NCBI GenBank assembly: GCA_030295235.1
Contig: AP026162.1
Location: 62,001-126,000, forward strand
DNA: 64,000 nt
Origin: Fistulifera solaris
Taxonomy: Eukaryota > Bacillariophyta > Bacillariophyceae > Naviculales > Stauroneidaceae
Reading direction: 5' to 3'
Below the pieces are notes generated by a model that saw only the letters and a program-made list of their open reading frames with translations, searched no databases and was not told the origin of the DNA. A program made the translations under genes and the position numbers. This document shows, piece by piece, positions 1-10,541 of the stretch (within the stretch, counting starts at the first letter, position 1; each line of letters begins with the position of its first letter).

Positions 1-359
1 ACTGCTGCGTCTTCAACGCACGATCGAAATTCGTCCGCACACGCAGAAATAGGCAAAGAAGGTGTCACCACTACACTTAGCTGTATTGTGCCAGTACCGA
101 TTCCAATGCAACGGCTCAATCGCTAAAATCCGCGAAGGTTCGTACGTCAATACGGCAAATGAATCTTTCTCGTTTTCCTCATCCTCATGCGATCGTCCAT
201 CCATTGCATTACCAGTATTTTTTCTTCACTTGCCCTTTCCAACAACAACGACAACTCGCTCGAGCTAGATACCCATTTTTGAATACTAGTCAATCAAACA
301 TCATTATTCTTCATTCTTTCAAGTCTCGCGTTCTGCTGCAACGCCCTCTTCTTCGTGTC

Positions 360-1870
360 ATGTCTTCAACAGCTTCGTCACCATCCTTCAAAACCATCAC
401 GGAAGGTTCGAGCCGCATGTGCTATCCGGCGGATCAAGAACAAGCCGTCTTTTACAATCCTGTACAAGTACAAAATCGTGATTTAAGTATTCTGATGATT
501 GCACTCTATCAAGAGCGATTGCAACAACGTCATCAAGAAAAACTCGAAAAACGAAATTATAGTGACAAAATGCCTCCGTACGAGGGAATTCGCATTCTCG
601 ATGCACTGGCTGCGTCAGGATTACGATCAATGCGATACATTCAAGAAATTGAGAATGTACAACATGTCACAATCAATGATTTAGAAGAGGCGGCGGTCGA
701 ACGGGCGCATCAAAATGTCAAAGAAAACAATTTACAAGATAAACTGGCTTCTTCACTCCAAGATCCGGGAATTTTCATACAACAAGCGGATGCCCGTGCG
801 GTCATGTATTCAAAAACAGCACAGTATCATGTCATTGACATGGATCCCTACGGCTCAGCGGCGTCGTTCCTAGATGCGGCGGTGCAGTGCGTCGAAAATG
901 GTGGTTTACTTTGCGTCACTTGCACCGATATGGCAGCCTTGGGCGGCAGTCACCCAGAAACTTGTTTTGGTCGTTATGGATGTATGCCCATTCAACGGTC
1001 CGGATACCTGCAAGAACTGGCCGTGCGAATTTTACTGGATTCGATATCCAAGTCAGCGGCGCGCTATGGACGGGTTTTGCGACCGATCCTATCGGTGGGG
1101 ATGGATTTTTACGTTCGTGTCTTTGCAGAGATCCACAACAGCAAAAGTGCTGTGAATACTTTGTCCCTCTCCACCGGATATGTTTTTCAATCCACACAAT
1201 GTCCGACATTTTATGTCGCGCCCGCTGGACAAACGGGGGCAACAAGAATAATGTGTATCAGGCAGGACGGTTGCCAACAATGGATGCGGCAATCGAAGGA
1301 ACCAACTGGAAAATAGCCGGTCCGATATGGTTGGGTCCATTGCACGACAAGGGTGTGATTCAAAAAGCTCTGCAAAAGTTACAGAAAATGCCTCATTTGT
1401 CCACAAAGGACCGACTCGAGGGGTTGCTGACGAGTTGTTCGGAGGAACTGGATGTTCCGCTTTATTACAACTTGCCCAGTTTGGCACAGTTTCTAGCTGT
1501 TTCGTCACCGCCCATGATGAAAATAAAAGCTGCTATAGTTAATGCGGGGTACAAAGTTTCAGGTTATCACAAAGAACCACAAGCTATTAAGACAGATGCG
1601 CCAAATCATGTTGTGTGGGACATCATCCGTGCATGGTGCGACACCCAGCCACCTCCTAAGAAAGCATCATCCAGTGCTTTGAAAATGCGTGCCGTGGAAC
1701 CTAAAATCAAAGTCAACTTTGCGATTCCTTCCTCGCTACCTAATCCAAAGAAATCAGAGATTCGACGATTTCCTCAAAATCCACAACCGAATTGGGGACC
1801 CAAGCCTAGGGCTACCGGTGTCAAGCGTAAGCTTTCCGCTGAAGAGAACGAGTTATCTCCACAAGAATGA
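360..1870 (+). CDS. TRM1: tRNA (guanine26-N2)-dimethyltransferase
   Basis: The protein methylates G26 of tRNAs using S-adenosylmethionine. Visible family motifs are the SAM-binding stretch ILDALAASGLRSMRYIQEI, the DMDPYGS catalytic motif, a CTDMAALGG stretch and, in the C-terminal domain, the conserved AGPIWLGPLHD. The reading frame changes by one base inside the five-G run at 1235-1239. One more G there would join both halves into about 503 residues without a stop, so a missing base is the simplest reading. An upstream in-frame ATG at 159 would add 67 residues rich in Arg and hydrophobics that could be a mitochondrial presequence; Trm1 is known to be dual-located in other eukaryotes. The lysine/arginine-rich tail could serve nuclear import. 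It converges with the next gene, 82 bp away. Confidence 0.9.
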
Positions 1871-1952
1871 TCGAATAGACTTAAAGGGTAGATCTTTTTT
1901 TTTTTTGACACTGCGAGTATTCTGCTATGATAACAACTTGATCTACGATTTA

Positions 1953-3701
1953 TTACCAAAAGGATGGCTTGCCATTGTCGATGGGTGGAAACTCTTTACA
2001 AGGTATCTTGCTTGGTTTGTCTCGGTAGTGACATACTACCACGGGCTCTCTCACGCAACAGGTATCTAAAAGAGTCATGTCGCCACGCAGGACCTGGTCA
2101 GCGTCCGCGCCGGCAATGGCGGCTACCGGCTGTTGCACGCATTGGTCTTGTACATACCATTCTCCTAATTGCTGGAAGAATTTAATCTTGTTTTCCTTAC
2201 TGTGTGTCCAACTCATGTGGAATATATACGGTTTTTCGATTCCAGCTATTATATCTTTCATGAGTTCTTTCCGTCTGTGAAAGGCGTGGCCACCGGGAAA
2301 TTCATTTTCCGTTCGGGCAAATATCTTGACACGCAGTCCATACATCGAAGCGTGCTCTGTTAATAGTGCAACCAATGGCACTTGATGACTGTGTGTCGCA
2401 AAAATCAAATCTCCCGACATGAGAAAGCTGTTGAAGAAATGGACTGTTTTGTCATTGTTTCGAATGTAGTAGAATCCAGTATTTGCTGAATACGGTGCAT
2501 AAAACAAACCATGATTTCCATCATCTTGGAAGTATGCGTCGAAGCCGTAGTTTGGATTATTCGTATCGTGGAAAAAATCCAACGGATTTTGATGCCATAC
2601 GATGTCCACATCTTGAAATAGTATATCGTATCCCAGCATACTGATCATCTGCACGCAGTATACTTTTGCCAGCATCATGCTGGTGAAAGTGCTATCGGCA
2701 TATCGTCCCGCTGCCTCTTTGGGCATCGAACCGAAGTTGGTTTCATCGTAGAATGCAGCAACCCCATTGGCAATGGCCAGGTCTCGCGTTTCCTCGTCTG
2801 TCGCGAATACAAGCACACCATTCAGACTAATACCTTTACTTCGGGCTGAACAAATGAAATTCAACAGCAGTTCCGATTGTCCCAAGTTGCAAACGAGAAC
2901 GACGATGGAATTGTTGACGGCAACCTTTTCAGCAATTGGTTTCAATTGCGCCAACACCGAGTCCAGACTACCCAGGTACTGTCGAAGAATCTCCCAATAC
3001 TTGATTGTGTCTTCCTTGGAAGGCGGTTTTGTGGACTTTCGTCCAGAAGCCTGTGCTCCACGATTGACGAGACGCAACGGAGCCGAAGCGTCTAGTTTGC
3101 CGCCATCTTCGGGCAATCGCATGAATTTTTGAATGTGGAATGCTTCATACTGCCCAAATAATGCGACACATTGTTTTCGATTGCTAAAGTCTGTCAGGAT
3201 GACATTGAGATATTCGCAATTAGCGGTCGCTTCTCGTGAAGAAAGAGTTGGAATTGTTGTTTGCAAAGCTGCTTCAGCCGCTTTATAAAGATCTTTTGGA
3301 TGGGCCTTTTCACTGCTATAAAATATAAGTACCTCATTGTTCTGTGGAGTATCAGGATCAAGAGGAACACCCATATCAAATGTAGTCGCAAATTCTGTGC
3401 GAGGGACTCGTGCGACGCCTGTTGCAATTCCTTGCACCGAAGGAGGAAAACGGCTCGCTGTGTCATCTTTCAAGGTAGGTGTGTTCTCTAGTTTTAGCTT
3501 GAGAATCTGATTCTTGATTCCCTCCTCTATTCGTCGCTGGACTTCTTTTTCCGATGTAAACAGTTTCGAGGTCGAACCAATTAGAAATCCTAGATAGAAC
3601 ACCATGATGCCGAGAATGCAACCCATCGCAGTCGTTCTCAGAAATCCGTTCCCTTGTGGCGACGACCCGGAACGAGCCTTCCTAGGAGTCACAAGCACCA
3701 T
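1953..3701 (-). CDS. GT77-type nucleotide-diphospho-sugar transferase (copy 1)
   Basis: A type II membrane protein of 582 residues. One hydrophobic anchor lies at about residues 27-46 (GCILGIMVFYLGFLIG), followed by a lumenal catalytic domain. The Nucleotid_trans (PF03407, GT77) signature is clear: AKVYCVQMISMLGYDILFQD leads into DVDIVWHQNP, the metal/nucleotide-binding DxD. Further on come a NTGFYYIR segment and a Cys-rich C-terminus (QDQC, DTCC, CHYRDKP). GT77 enzymes add galactose, arabinose or xylose to glycoproteins or polysaccharides in the Golgi; the acceptor here cannot be told. The ATG at 3701 is the first before the anchor. There is no intron, whereas its paralogue at 19442..21236 has one. 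Its promoter is shared with the divergent gene at 4661. Confidence 0.85.
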   Translation of the reverse strand: MVLVTPRKARSGSSPQGNGFLRTTAMGCILGIMVFYLGFLIGSTSKLFTSEKEVQRRIEEGIKNQILKLKLENTPTLKDDTASRFPPSVQGIATGVARVPRTEFATTFDMGVPLDPDTPQNNEVLIFYSSEKAHPKDLYKAAEAALQTTIPTLSSREATANCEYLNVILTDFSNRKQCVALFGQYEAFHIQKFMRLPEDGGKLDASAPLRLVNRGAQASGRKSTKPPSKEDTIKYWEILRQYLGSLDSVLAQLKPIAEKVAVNNSIVVLVCNLGQSELLLNFICSARSKGISLNGVLVFATDEETRDLAIANGVAAFYDETNFGSMPKEAAGRYADSTFTSMMLAKVYCVQMISMLGYDILFQDVDIVWHQNPLDFFHDTNNPNYGFDAYFQDDGNHGLFYAPYSANTGFYYIRNNDKTVHFFNSFLMSGDLIFATHSHQVPLVALLTEHASMYGLRVKIFARTENEFPGGHAFHRRKELMKDIIAGIEKPYIFHMSWTHSKENKIKFFQQLGEWYVQDQCVQQPVAAIAGADADQVLRGDMTLLDTCCVREPVVVCHYRDKPSKIPCKEFPPIDNGKPSFW

Positions 3702-4660
3702 GCTAGGAATCAATCTATGAGGTAATAAAGTAAGTATTTCAACAAAGAAATTTTGTTCGCATGAGAGACTAAGTGATAAGACGGCAAAGAATGGTTATCT
3801 TTGTGAGCGTTTACAAAATCAAGTAGTTTCAATCAAGCAGGGGCGTGACCGCGACGATGCAAGTAAGGTCATGCTTGCGTCTGAATCGCGTTTTAATTTT
3901 ATTTGAGTCCCACTGATCACAAAAAGGAGCACACTTTTCGGACAGAGAGAAAGAGGAAGACGGTTCAAAGACTACTCTGTATCCTACAGTAGCTCTTGTC
4001 TTCATTATTACTATGGTGTAGTGTGTGTTTTCGCTTTTCGCTCTTAGCGATTGGACCAGATGACAGCGAACTAGATTGTAGCTTTAGATCCGGCATCCGG
4101 CATGTTCCAGTCAAGGTAGATGCACTTAAATCTTATAGGTAATACATAAGTCCAAAAGAAAAAAGACCACCAAACCTTTAACGCTTCTTTAATTATGGTT
4201 TTCTTGACATGGCCTAAGTGGGATAAAAGCTTTCTCGATTTCCGTTTTTCGCTTAACGATCAATGCGGCATTTCATTACTTAGAATGTCTCCCAATTCCC
4301 AATAGACAATAGACTATTTAGTAGAAAACAATTGTGACTGGTGACTTCAGGATTAGCTTAGAGGAGTCAGTAAAGTCTTGTGGATAGGGGGCAATAGTTT
4401 CGCCGAACTTTGAACAACTTTCATCTACTGTACTTTCAAGAGCATACGGTTTTTTCGGATTATTAACTTTAGCTATTGCTGTGCCAGGATACGCCGAGAA
4501 ACTATTTTTATTAGTCCGATGATCCGATGATGGTTTGCTCTTTTCCTTCATAATGATGTTCGCGTTGACAAGCAGCCCTATAATTTTGAAAAACACGCCT
4601 TGAGATTTTACAATTCACTCCTTCCTCGACACAATCTTGCAAACAAGAGAGCAAGCAGCA
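3702..4660. other. Intergenic region between divergent genes
   Basis: This 0.96-kb AT-rich spacer separates the GT77 gene from the glutaredoxin-like gene. I see no RNA gene, no clear repeat and no convincing coding sequence. A short minus-strand reading frame at 4318..4551 has no recognisable domain. Both neighbouring promoters should lie here. Confidence 0.5.
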
Positions 4661-5200
4661 ATGAACCGATTAAAATTTCACAACATCAACATACCGACAC
4701 CTGGAAACATCTTGTCGGGGCTCCCACAAGACAATGTTCGGGCATTCATTGCAGACGAAAACAGAAAACATCGTATAGTCCTTTGGAGTGTCCGCAATAG
4801 TCCCTACTGCGCGGCAACCAAGAAGATTCTGCAACAATTCGGAGCTGTAGTTCATGAACTGGACGACTACAGCAACGGCGACCAAATTCAACGAGAGCTT
4901 CGGCGGCTGACTTCCCACGCCACCTTGCCTATTGTCTTTGTCGATGGCACCCATCTGGGAGGTTACGATGCCGTTCGGAGAGCCTACCAGAGCGGCGCCT
5001 TGCACCAGGATTTTAGTAACCCTGGCTGCTCGTCTTCGTCGTCATCTCTCGACTTTGCTAGCAACGACTGTCCTATTGAAGACTATTTTATCCCTCGAAG
5101 TATGTCCATGTATCCTCGCAAAGAAAGCTTAACGACAATAGCCGAGGCAGAGCGCGAAAGACGTATGGGAATACGATCGCACAGTTTAGGAACCTATTAA
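4661..5200 (+). CDS. Glutaredoxin-like protein with SPYC in place of CPYC
   Basis: A 179-residue protein with a glutaredoxin fold at about residues 33-112. It has IVLWSVRNSPYCAATKKIL in place of the usual SKSYCPYC active site, the cis-proline stretch TLPIVFVDGTHLGGYDAV, and helix positions typical of the family. The N-terminal, nucleophilic cysteine is a serine; only the second cysteine remains. By family knowledge this should abolish ordinary dithiol and monothiol chemistry, which use the first Cys, so a binding or regulatory role, or chemistry on the remaining Cys, must be considered. The tail after residue 115 is Ser-rich and then basic (ERERRMGIRSHS), with no known domain. The start is the ATG at 4661; the frame stays open slightly upstream without another ATG. 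A normal CPYC paralogue lies 2.3 kb downstream. Confidence 0.85.
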   Translation: MNRLKFHNINIPTPGNILSGLPQDNVRAFIADENRKHRIVLWSVRNSPYCAATKKILQQFGAVVHELDDYSNGDQIQRELRRLTSHATLPIVFVDGTHLGGYDAVRRAYQSGALHQDFSNPGCSSSSSSLDFASNDCPIEDYFIPRSMSMYPRKESLTTIAEAERERRMGIRSHSLGTY

Positions 5201-5458
5201 ATCACTTTGTTATTAGAATTTTCATACTAAACCTTTCTAAATCATTGATGATTTCTTACTTATCCTAAGCCATTACAGTAGCGAAAGACCGAGCGTAATG
5301 CCCCAAGAGAAACAACTTTTAACAGCGGATCTTACTTCTTTAGGGCGCTGTCAACTACCCTGCCGTATATCCTCAAATGATCTCTTCTCAGAAGAAACGG
5401 TATCGCACGCACTTCATCGCATCTTACGAATCTGAAAGATTCAGGTTCGTAATAATGA

Positions 5459-6463
5459 CTACAAGGGCGGCGGAGGAGGAGGTGGAGGCGGAGGAGGCAT
5501 CATAGGTGGCGGGGGAGGAACCGATGGCGGTGGCGGCCTGAAAAGAAGGGGGCCATAATTAGAAGACAAGAAAGACAATTGAGCCATCAAGTTGCCACAA
5601 TACTTACGGAGGAGGCGGTGGTGGCGGCATGGCAGTCAATGGCAATGGCGGGGGACTGTAAAAGGAGAAACAACAATACGTGAGAGCAAGGACTATATAG
5701 CAACAGCACAACACTGAAAGACGTACGGCGGCGGTGGAGGAGGCGGAGGTAAAGGAGCTACCATATCCGCATTGACATGAGCACTCGCAAACATATCATT
5801 GGGCCGAAAGAACGTAGTCGTAGCGCCCGCTGCAGCAGGCCTCTGTTGCGCTTCCGCTAACATTCGTTCGGCGCGTGTACCGTGACGTTCGTTGGTCGGT
5901 TTTCCATCGGCATCCTTCTTGAGTGCAAATTGGACCTGAATTTGCCGATTTCCCAAAAATTGCCCACTCATGAGCTCAATCGCGGTATCGGCTGACGCGA
6001 AATTATCGTAGGATACAAACGCAAATCCTTTGGATTCATTGGTTTGTTCATCTCGCACCATATAAGGCGGCTTGGTGAGAGTACCAAAGGCCGAAAAGGT
6101 ATCGTGCAACAATTGCTCATCAACCGTCTGAGGATCCAAGTTTCCGATGAACAAATTCGCGCCAATATCCGGCAGGGACTGATCCTGCAATGAGCTTTTC
6201 GAGACACGCAGTGGACGTCCCATAAGTTTGATCATATTGAGTATCGTAATCGCATAATCCGCTTCTACGACGTCTAAAAATTCGATGAATCCGTAGCCAT
6301 TGTGTGTCCCTGTGAGCTTATCTTTGGGCATATAAACCGATTGAACGCGACCCACTTGCACAAAGAGTTCCGTCAGCAATTCTTCCGTACAAGTAGGATC
6401 TAAATTTCCTACGTAAACGGTCGCATCTTGATTGCGATGCTCGACATGGGCGAGTGATGCCAT
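5459..6463 (-). CDS. SF3B4: Splicing factor 3b subunit 4 (SAP49/Hsh49)
   Basis: A component of the U2 snRNP SF3b complex that contacts pre-mRNA near the branch site and binds SF3B2. There are two RRMs: RRM1 at about residues 15-92 (RNP2 VYVGNLD, RNP1 GYGFIEF) and RRM2 at about 102-180 (LFIGNLD, GFAFVSY). The linker and order match SF3B4. A proline-rich tail follows. I resolve three exons: 6463-5727, 5655-5608 and 5537-5459, with introns of 71 and 70 nt (GTACGT..CAG and GTAAGT..CAG). Their phases keep a single frame of 287 residues ending in a poly-proline run and TAG. The tail is much shorter than in animals. The gene diverges from the glutaredoxin gene at 7465, with a transposable element between them. 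Confidence 0.92.
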
Positions 6464-6677
6464 CGGAGTTTATGCGTTGTTTGTGTGTGTTTTGCGTTTC
6501 GCCCTAGTTTTGCAATCGATCAATCACTTCTAATTTCAATGATAAGCAAGGATCGCGAGTGCATGTATAGTTGCTGTTTGTAGTACTTAGATGAAGACTG
6601 AAGCTAATAAAGTTAATTGCTATGAAGCTCATTTGTTGCATCCATCGCATCGCGTTGCGGTTGTGCGGATTGCGGAC

Positions 6678-7122
6678 GAGGACGTCAAGGGGAATATAAT
6701 CTGGGGTGAATGCTCTGGTCTGTCCGGCGTTCTTTAACCCAAACGCTTGTTTTCGCGATAAGTGACACTTTCCGGGTTACTTCTACAAGTAACACCGTTC
6801 CGAAGTGCGAGAAGAGGCCCACCTTCATAACTAAATATCAAGGTCAGAAAATGGGGCTTAGCTCAGACTCGCTTCAAAAAATCATTTTTCTTCACATGAT
6901 AAAATAACAATGTCAAGAGCAAGTCTGAGCTAAGCCCCATTTTCTTATCTTCATAATCAACACTTAAGATGGTCCATTTTGCCGCGATGCTTCGCGATAC
7001 CTGTTTTGGCCGTCTGCCCTCCCCATAGCGTTTGACTTAAGGGACGCACGTCGGCAAGACGGTGTATTACGGAACCGGTACCCAGAGCAATGACCCCAGA
7101 TTAAATTCCCCTTGAGGACGTC
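6678..7122. mobile_element. 427-bp non-autonomous TIR element (Mutator-like?), with 9-bp TSD
   Basis: The element proper is 6687..7113. Its ends are inverted repeats of 32 bp (6687-6718 and 7082-7113) that match at 29 positions, beginning AAGGGGAATWTAATCTGGGG. Directly outside each end is the same 9-bp word, GAGGACGTC (6678-6686 and 7114-7122), a textbook target-site duplication. It has no coding capacity. A 9-bp duplication is typical of Mutator-like elements, so I infer a MULE-derived MITE; no transposase is present to confirm this. It sits in the promoter gap between SF3B4 and the glutaredoxin gene. Confidence 0.85.
6846..6945. repeat. Inner inverted repeat inside the 427-bp element
   Basis: The arms 6846-6873 and 6918-6945 are inverted copies (AGAAAATGGGGCTTAGCTCA and the next 8 bases) with one mismatch, separated by 44 bp. 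RNA from this stretch would fold into a 28-bp hairpin. It may be a second, nested foldback element or the folded core of the outer element; I find no clear target duplication of its own. Confidence 0.75.
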
Positions 7123-7464
7123 GGCGGAAAGAGGCAAGAGGTCGAAGGAGAAAAAAGACGGTCAGTCCGTGCGTCCGTGTTCTTGTCCATGTTGTTTGTT
7201 GTGACTTGTGACGTGTTTCTAATGACTGGCGAGCAGACTGGCATACATTTGCGAAGAAAAGAACGTCATCGAAAAAATGGCGAGAACATCATCGACATCC
7301 GATCGATCCGATCAAACGAGAAAATGTCCCTACGCATGAATGAATCATCGTCAAACTTTTTATATTAATCCTTCGTTAGAATTCTCATAAAGAACTCTTT
7401 TGGCATTCTTATTTAGTCGTTGTGAGCGTTCTTACCTCACAATTCGAAATCATCCATTTCTTTC

Positions 7465-7888
7465 ATGGGAAGCTCTTCTTCGAAATCAACAAGAACGAAC
7501 ATGAGTGAATTGAAAGACTTTATTCAAAAAGAACACGACGCTTCTCCGGTCGTTGTATGGTGCGTCTCGTAAGCGCTATTTTTGTGTGTTGACTTGTCTT
7601 TTGTATCCCCCGTGCTTACCGGCACCTCTCATGCATTTTTGCAGGTCCAAGTCGTACTGTCCGTACTGTACGGCCACCAAAAATCTCTTTCAGAAACTAA
7701 ATGTTCCGCATAAAGTGCATGAATTGGATCAAATGTCGAATGGGAATGACATTCAAGCGGCTTTACAACAAATGACGGGACAGCGTACCGTACCGAACGT
7801 ATTTATTAAAGGAAAACATTTGGGTGGCAATGATGATACGCAAGCGGCGCACCGATCGGGTCATTTGCAGCAATTGTTGAGTCAGTAA
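7465..7888 (+). CDS. Glutaredoxin, dithiol CPYC type
   Basis: A classical small glutaredoxin (112 residues) that reduces disulfides and protein-glutathione mixed disulfides. Two exons, 7465-7559 and 7645-7888, are joined across an 85-nt intron (GTGCGT..GCAG) to give VVVWSKSYCPYCTATK. The CPYC active site, the TVPNVFIKGKHLGG cis-proline and glutathione-binding segment and the C-terminal helix are all present. The N-terminus MGSSSSKS has glycine at position 2 and serine at 6, which fits an N-myristoylation signal, so membrane attachment is possible. Family length is normal. Its end is 118 bp from the convergent GRASP gene. Confidence 0.93.
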
Positions 7889-8006
7889 AACAATACGATA
7901 CAATAGAAATAATACTTTGTGGTGTTTATCATCGATCCGACAACTATTAAATCACTTACGATTGACATCCTACATGTCTTTGAACAAAAATACCTCCACG
8001 AGTACT

Positions 8007-9300
8007 TTACGTGTAATGCATTTTGGGTGGAGGAGGAAATGGTAATGCGGATTGTGACGGTGGCCTTTGAAAGAGTGCTTCAGCTTCGGAAGTGCTTGTC
8101 GTAGTTGTTGTCACGGAGGTGGTTCGTATCGGCTCGACTACGGCCGGTTGTGTCGTTGTCGTTCTCGTTTCTGGAGGTGGCGGTTGCTTCTGTGGAATTT
8201 CAACTTCTTCCGCACTCTCTTCACTTTCATCGTCTTCTCCATGATCGACTTCCATTTCCAACTGAGGTTCTACTTCTAAAAGAGTCCGTGTAGGTGCAAC
8301 CGTCGTTTCCGGTGATTGGGCTTGTTGTGATTGTGATGTTGTCGGAGTGGGCAACACACCGACATATCGCACTTTACGTTCCACACTCGTCCCCTCGGTC
8401 GTTCGAGCTGATGAAGGCAATCGATGCAAATATCCCGTACCCACTTCAGCTCCTAACAATCCCTTTCCGCCCCACTCTAAAGTGGGCATCAGTGCCACGA
8501 CACGAACCATATCCGAATCCGTATTGTAAACGTACAATTCGACGACGTGATCTTCGTGTTGTCGCAGCAAAGTCGCTAACTCAGCACTCGAATTCAGTGT
8601 TTGATGTGTTGTACCCAGTAAAAAAGTCCTTGAAGGGTACTAATCCTGCAATGGCGGCCGGAGATTGTGGTTCTACTGTTAAAATACGAACCAAACGATC
8701 TTCAGCACCAGCATAGTTGTCCAATCGAATTGTGACTCCGAGTAAGCCTGCACCGCCCCATTGATCACTCGGCGTCAATTCTACCAGTCGCGCTTGTTGA
8801 CTTTTTTATATTATAAACCACTGCGCGGGAGGAATAGCATAGATGAGAAAGTGAAAATAAATCAAACATAAAGTTTAGAGGAACGTTTGCAAAGGTCATT
8901 TTCACTTGAAGCAAGAAAAAGAAGCAAGAAAATACAAGTGCCCCCTCTTCTTTTCGTTCCTCTAACCGAGACGACACTCCGCCGTGAACTTACAGAATTC
9001 CATGGGTTTTTCTTTGTATTCATTCAACAATGCCGGTAAATCGACGTCGTTGTATTCTTCACCCGGTTGTAGTCCTTCTCCACTTCCAAGCAACATTTGC
9101 CCTTGTGCACCGACCAGAAAGTCTAAAAATGATACTAAACCTGCTTTGGAAGCTGGTGAATTGGGCTGGACTCCTAGCACACGGTACCCTATTGTATCGA
9201 TGCCGTCAAAGGGGTCCAAAGCGTCGTCGTCATCGTCATGAAAATCGTTCTCGTTGTCGTTGACGTCTTGATAAGCGGCAGAGCCCTGTGCATTTCCCAT
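8007..9300 (-). CDS. GRASP-type Golgi reassembly stacking protein
   Basis: A peripheral Golgi protein that tethers cisternae and acts in unconventional secretion. The N-terminus MGNAQG fits N-myristoylation. Two PDZ-like GRASP domains follow: the first with GYRVLGVQPNSPASKAGL, the second with ILTVEPQSPAAIAGLVPF and WGGKGLLGAEVGTGYLHRLP. A proline/threonine/glutamate-rich tail completes it. There is an intron at 8821..8993 (173 nt, GTAAGT..GCAG). Two one-base frame breaks lie in homopolymers, T6 at 8802-8807 and A6 at 8620-8625 (plus strand). In each case one base fewer restores the expected VYNIKSQQARLVELTPSDQW and the DFLLGTTHQTL segment, giving 372 residues. Consensus error is likelier than a pseudogene, because both halves are otherwise well kept. 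Confidence 0.88.
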
Positions 9301-9469
9301 GTGAATGAAAGAGGTGACTGATGCTTTTAAGAAAGAGATTAAGAAAGTTTTGGAAAGTATCTATCGTTGACAACTAACAAAAACACAAACGCAACAAAGA
9401 CTTTTCCTCGATCGTCGCGTCTTTTATTGCTTGGATATGTCTACATGGCGCAACGTTTATTACGTCTAT

Positions 9470-9732
9470 CTCTCGACTTAGGGGGTGCTCTAAGGGGCCG
9501 CGCGCGAAGGCAGACGGTGAAGTTTTTGGAACCCGGACTTATGAAGGCCGTTTTGCTGCAAAAATTTTTTAGCCTTTACGGACGCACTTTGGACACCAAA
9601 AACAATCAACAGCATCACCGCCTCATCAGGCAGCTCGAACTCACTTTCAAGGAAGACGTGAGGTTCCTCGCTACCGTTTTCTGGTTGCAACGTCGACTTG
9701 CAATCAGGATTTGATATCAGAATCTTTTTGTT
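9470..9732. repeat. Repeat A, copy 1 (263 bp)
   Basis: The block 9470-9732 recurs at 10961-11223 with no difference that I can find, in direct orientation. It starts CTCTCGACTTAGGGGGTGCT and ends at TCTTTTTGTT. Both strands have short open frames over it but none resembles a known protein. Identity over 263 bp means the duplication is recent or homogenised. It begins 169 bp upstream of the GRASP start codon. Confidence 0.85.
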
Positions 9733-10541
9733 TGAATATCATTTTCTGGTTGCCGCTTTCAGGATTCGATCCAGTGGCGATGAACCTCCCGTCTTCCTGG
9801 GTACTTCCACATTTTTACTGTCCGGGTCAGCTGCTTCGCAGCGCATTATCACACTCTTGTCTTTTGGGGGCACGCGGGGGGTTGATGACTTGCCACCATC
9901 TGCTTCCTGCGTTTCGCGAAAGACGCTTTCATGCTTTTTGAGCTTATTTCCGCTCACCGAGCAAGCAACGGTTCTGTTCTTTTTGAGCCGTGGAGTCATT
10001 TGGACGAATTTGACTCTTGTTTTTCAACGGGTAATGAGGGAACGCGGTTCTCTTGTTGCTAAATTAGATCTTTTTTGCGTGCGACATTGACGTTCTGTCA
10101 CACGAGACAAAGAGTTGTAATCACAATTGTATCAGGGGATGTATCAAGCTTCGGTTTACTGTTTTTGAAGATCGGGCACTACTTCAAAAGCTTGAATGAT
10201 TTCCCTTTCTGGATATCCTATTACGGTAGAGGCTTTTACTACCGAAAATCATCTAAACTATTGCCGACTAAAGGTCATCTGGCGGAGTTGTTGCGGATTC
10301 CTTACGCGAGGCACACAAAGCAATCTACCAGAAACAGAAAACACAACAAAAATGCACAACAATACACTTATTCAAAACAATACACCTAGCATTCAAAGCA
10401 CTCATCATTTGATATTATTTGTCGGAAAATCAAAAGAAAAGTAAACCACAGTTCTGGTCGGAGTGGTATCGGCGTTTTGTGAAGGGGAATGACCTATACC
10501 ATGGCCTGAGTCCGACCAAAAGGGAAACTATTGGGGTACGA
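9733..10541. other. Non-coding or unrecognised stretch between repeats A1 and B1
   Basis: About 0.8 kb. A minus-strand frame at 9739..9999 (about 86 codons, rich in Lys/Ser/Pro) lies in the same frame as the minus-strand frame of repeat A, separated by a single TGA just outside the repeat edge. I recognise no domain and do not call a gene. The right part is AT-rich (10300-10440). Confidence 0.4.

Noticed and set aside
4318-4551. Minus-strand gene of about 77 codons
   Set aside because: No domain, weak start and no context; probably chance.
8581-9300. GRASP as a true pseudogene
   Set aside because: Both breaks are single bases in six-base homopolymers and everything else is conserved, so sequence error is simpler.
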